Source: an uncultured Treponema sp. (GTDB taxonomy: Bacteria; Spirochaetota; Spirochaetia; Treponematales; Treponemataceae). Taken from it: 6,736 nucleotides of DNA. Both the position numbers and the translations under genes were made by a program. Under the pieces are notes generated by a model that ran no database searches, had not been told where the DNA came from, and worked only from the letters and a program-made list of their open reading frames with translations. The stretch spans positions 1 to 6,736 of the forward strand of contig CAMWPF010000083.1 of the NCBI GenBank assembly GCA_947176045.1. The letters are read 5' to 3'. The stretch's first letter is position 1; each line of letters starts with the position of its first letter. Positions 5,701 through 6,736 of the stretch are shown piece after piece.

Positions 5701-6701
5701 TGGGAGCCTCCTTTCGCGGCGGACTGCCTTGCCGCGCCGCCCGTTCCGCCTGAAAGCGGCTTGACAGGCAGGACGTTCTCGAGCCTTCCGTCGATGAGCG
5801 TCGGCCTGCCTTCCGCGCCGAAAACGTCCTCCATGGTTTCAAGGTAGAGCCGCTCCCGCGTCACTTTGGGCGCGCGGCGGTACTCGTCATAGACGGAATT
5901 GAAGCGGGCGACGTCTCCCTTCGCGCGGTTGACGCGCTCGGCGGCATATCCTTCTGCGACTTGGAGCTGGCGGTTCGCCTCGCCCTGCGCCTTCGGAATT
6001 TCGGAATTGTAGGCTTCCTTTCCTTCGTTGATGAAGCGGTTCATGTCCTGGATCGCCTTGTTCACGTCCTCGAAGGCGTCCTGCACTCCGGCGGGCGGAA
6101 CGATGTTCTGCAATTTGACGGCGATGACGTTGATGCCCAGTCCGAGCTGGCTGAAATTCTCGTTCATCATGCCGAGCGCGGTGTCTTCGATGGAGGCGCG
6201 CTCCGCGCCCATGATGTCGAGGATCGCGCGGTCGCCGACAAGCGTGTTGATGACCGAGCGCGAGATGTCGCGGATGGTCTGCCGCTTTTCCATGACGCCG
6301 AAAAGCCACTGCACCGGATCGACAATCCGGTATTGGATGATCCATTCGACGTCCACGATGTTCAAGTCGCCGGTGAGCATGATGGATTCGCTTGCGATGT
6401 TGTTGCGGTATTCGCTTTCACGCCCGGACTTGACGGTCTTGAAGCCGAACTGCTCCGTCTGGATGACTTTGACCGGCACGTTGAAGCTCTTGTCGATGCC
6501 GAACGGAAGCTTCCATTGCAGTCCCGGACCTACGGTCTCGTGGTATCTGCCCAGGCGCGTGACGACCGCCTGCTCCGTCTCGTCGACGACGAACAGGCTG
6601 CTGGCCGCTGCCGCCGCTGCAAAAATGGCGGCCGCCACTCCGATGATGAAGGGCGGCCTGAAGGCAAGCCGCCTGATTTTTCCGCTGGATGTTTCGCCCA
6701 T
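5697..6701 (-). CDS. hflK: HflK, SPFH-domain membrane protease-modulator subunit
   Basis: HflK is the partner of HflC in the SPFH membrane assembly around FtsH. With the ATG at 6701 the product has 334 residues: a short cytosolic lead, one Ala-rich membrane span at about 18-38, then the SPFH domain (VVDETEQAVVTRLGRY 38-53, VGPGLQWKLPF 57-67) and the family signature LQNIVPPAGVQDAFEDVNKA (197-216). A long helical stretch with AYNSEIPKAQGEANRQL (230-246) is followed by RAPKVTRERLYLETMEDV (276-293), close to the E. coli APEITRERLYIETME block. The N-terminal cytosolic lead is far shorter than the roughly 80 residues of E. coli HflK. The ATG at 6701 was preferred over an in-frame TTG at 6728 because a GAGG site precedes it at 5 bases and because the TTG overlaps a possible -10 box. 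It is the first gene of the hflK-hflC-membrane protein operon. Confidence 0.95.
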   Translation of the reverse strand: MGETSSGKIRRLAFRPPFIIGVAAAIFAAAAAASSLFVVDETEQAVVTRLGRYHETVGPGLQWKLPFGIDKSFNVPVKVIQTEQFGFKTVKSGRESEYRNNIASESIMLTGDLNIVDVEWIIQYRIVDPVQWLFGVMEKRQTIRDISRSVINTLVGDRAILDIMGAERASIEDTALGMMNENFSQLGLGINVIAVKLQNIVPPAGVQDAFEDVNKAIQDMNRFINEGKEAYNSEIPKAQGEANRQLQVAEGYAAERVNRAKGDVARFNSVYDEYRRAPKVTRERLYLETMEDVFGAEGRPTLIDGRLENVLPVKPLSGGTGGAARQSAAKGGSQ

Positions 6702-6727
6702 GGTTTCCTCAAAAGAATGATGGTTCA

Positions 6728-6733
6728 AGTATA
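6728..6733 (-). promoter_or_regulatory. Possible -10 box of the hflK operon at the window edge
   Basis: On the minus strand TATACT (complement of 6728-6733) matches five of six bases of the -10 consensus. A start near 6721 would leave a leader of about 20 bases before the hflK ATG, similar to the carboxyltransferase leader. The -35 region lies outside the window, so this is tentative. Confidence 0.35.
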
Positions 6734-6736
6734 CAC

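Noticed and set aside
6701..6728. TTG start for hflK at 6728
   Set aside because: It would sit on the possible -10 box and adds nine residues. The ATG at 6701 has a better-placed ribosome site.

Overview
The window looks like part of a spirochaete chromosome, most likely Treponema or a close relative. The main evidence is the single-stranded DNA-binding protein, which opens MNQLNS-IIEGN and carries the GRGVRIVGRL-QNRW block I associate with treponemal SSBs. Support also comes from the lipoprotein with a loose lipobox and from the short-N-terminus HflK. Genus assignment is an inference from remembered family sequences, not from a search. The coding DNA is moderately GC-rich, and promoters and intergenic DNA are clearly AT-richer, except for an extremely GC-rich block at the left edge (1-110).

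Layout, left to right. Positions 1-121 hold no gene but carry a strong G-quadruplex-type run. ssb (122-559, minus) and a small lipoprotein gene of unknown function (752-1222, plus) diverge from a shared 192-bp intergenic region that contains helically phased A/T tracts. The lipoprotein gene converges on a stand-alone acyl-CoA carboxylase/decarboxylase carboxyltransferase subunit (1292-2779, minus), with a stem-loop terminator between them (1227-1256). The carboxyltransferase has its own good promoter (TTGACA, 17 bp, TATCAT) overlapped by a pair of dyad operators that together form a 37-bp near-palindrome. This is the clearest regulatory signal in the window.

The right half is one minus-strand operon: hflK (5697-6701), hflC (4711-5700, ATGA overlap with hflK) and a 592-residue single-pass membrane protein (2887-4665). 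HflK and HflC form the SPFH-domain membrane complex that in other bacteria surrounds the FtsH protease; ftsH is not in this window. The third protein has a cytosolic cysteine-rich N-terminal part that faintly resembles the C-lobe of a protein kinase without its catalytic motifs, then one membrane span and an extracytoplasmic domain. Its position makes it a candidate partner of the HflKC complex.

Four of the six genes have clear family assignments (ssb, carboxyltransferase, hflC, hflK) and two are unassigned. The best candidates for something undescribed are the double operator on the carboxyltransferase promoter and the kinase-like membrane protein in the hflKC operon. I saw no mobile element, CRISPR array, tRNA or rRNA.
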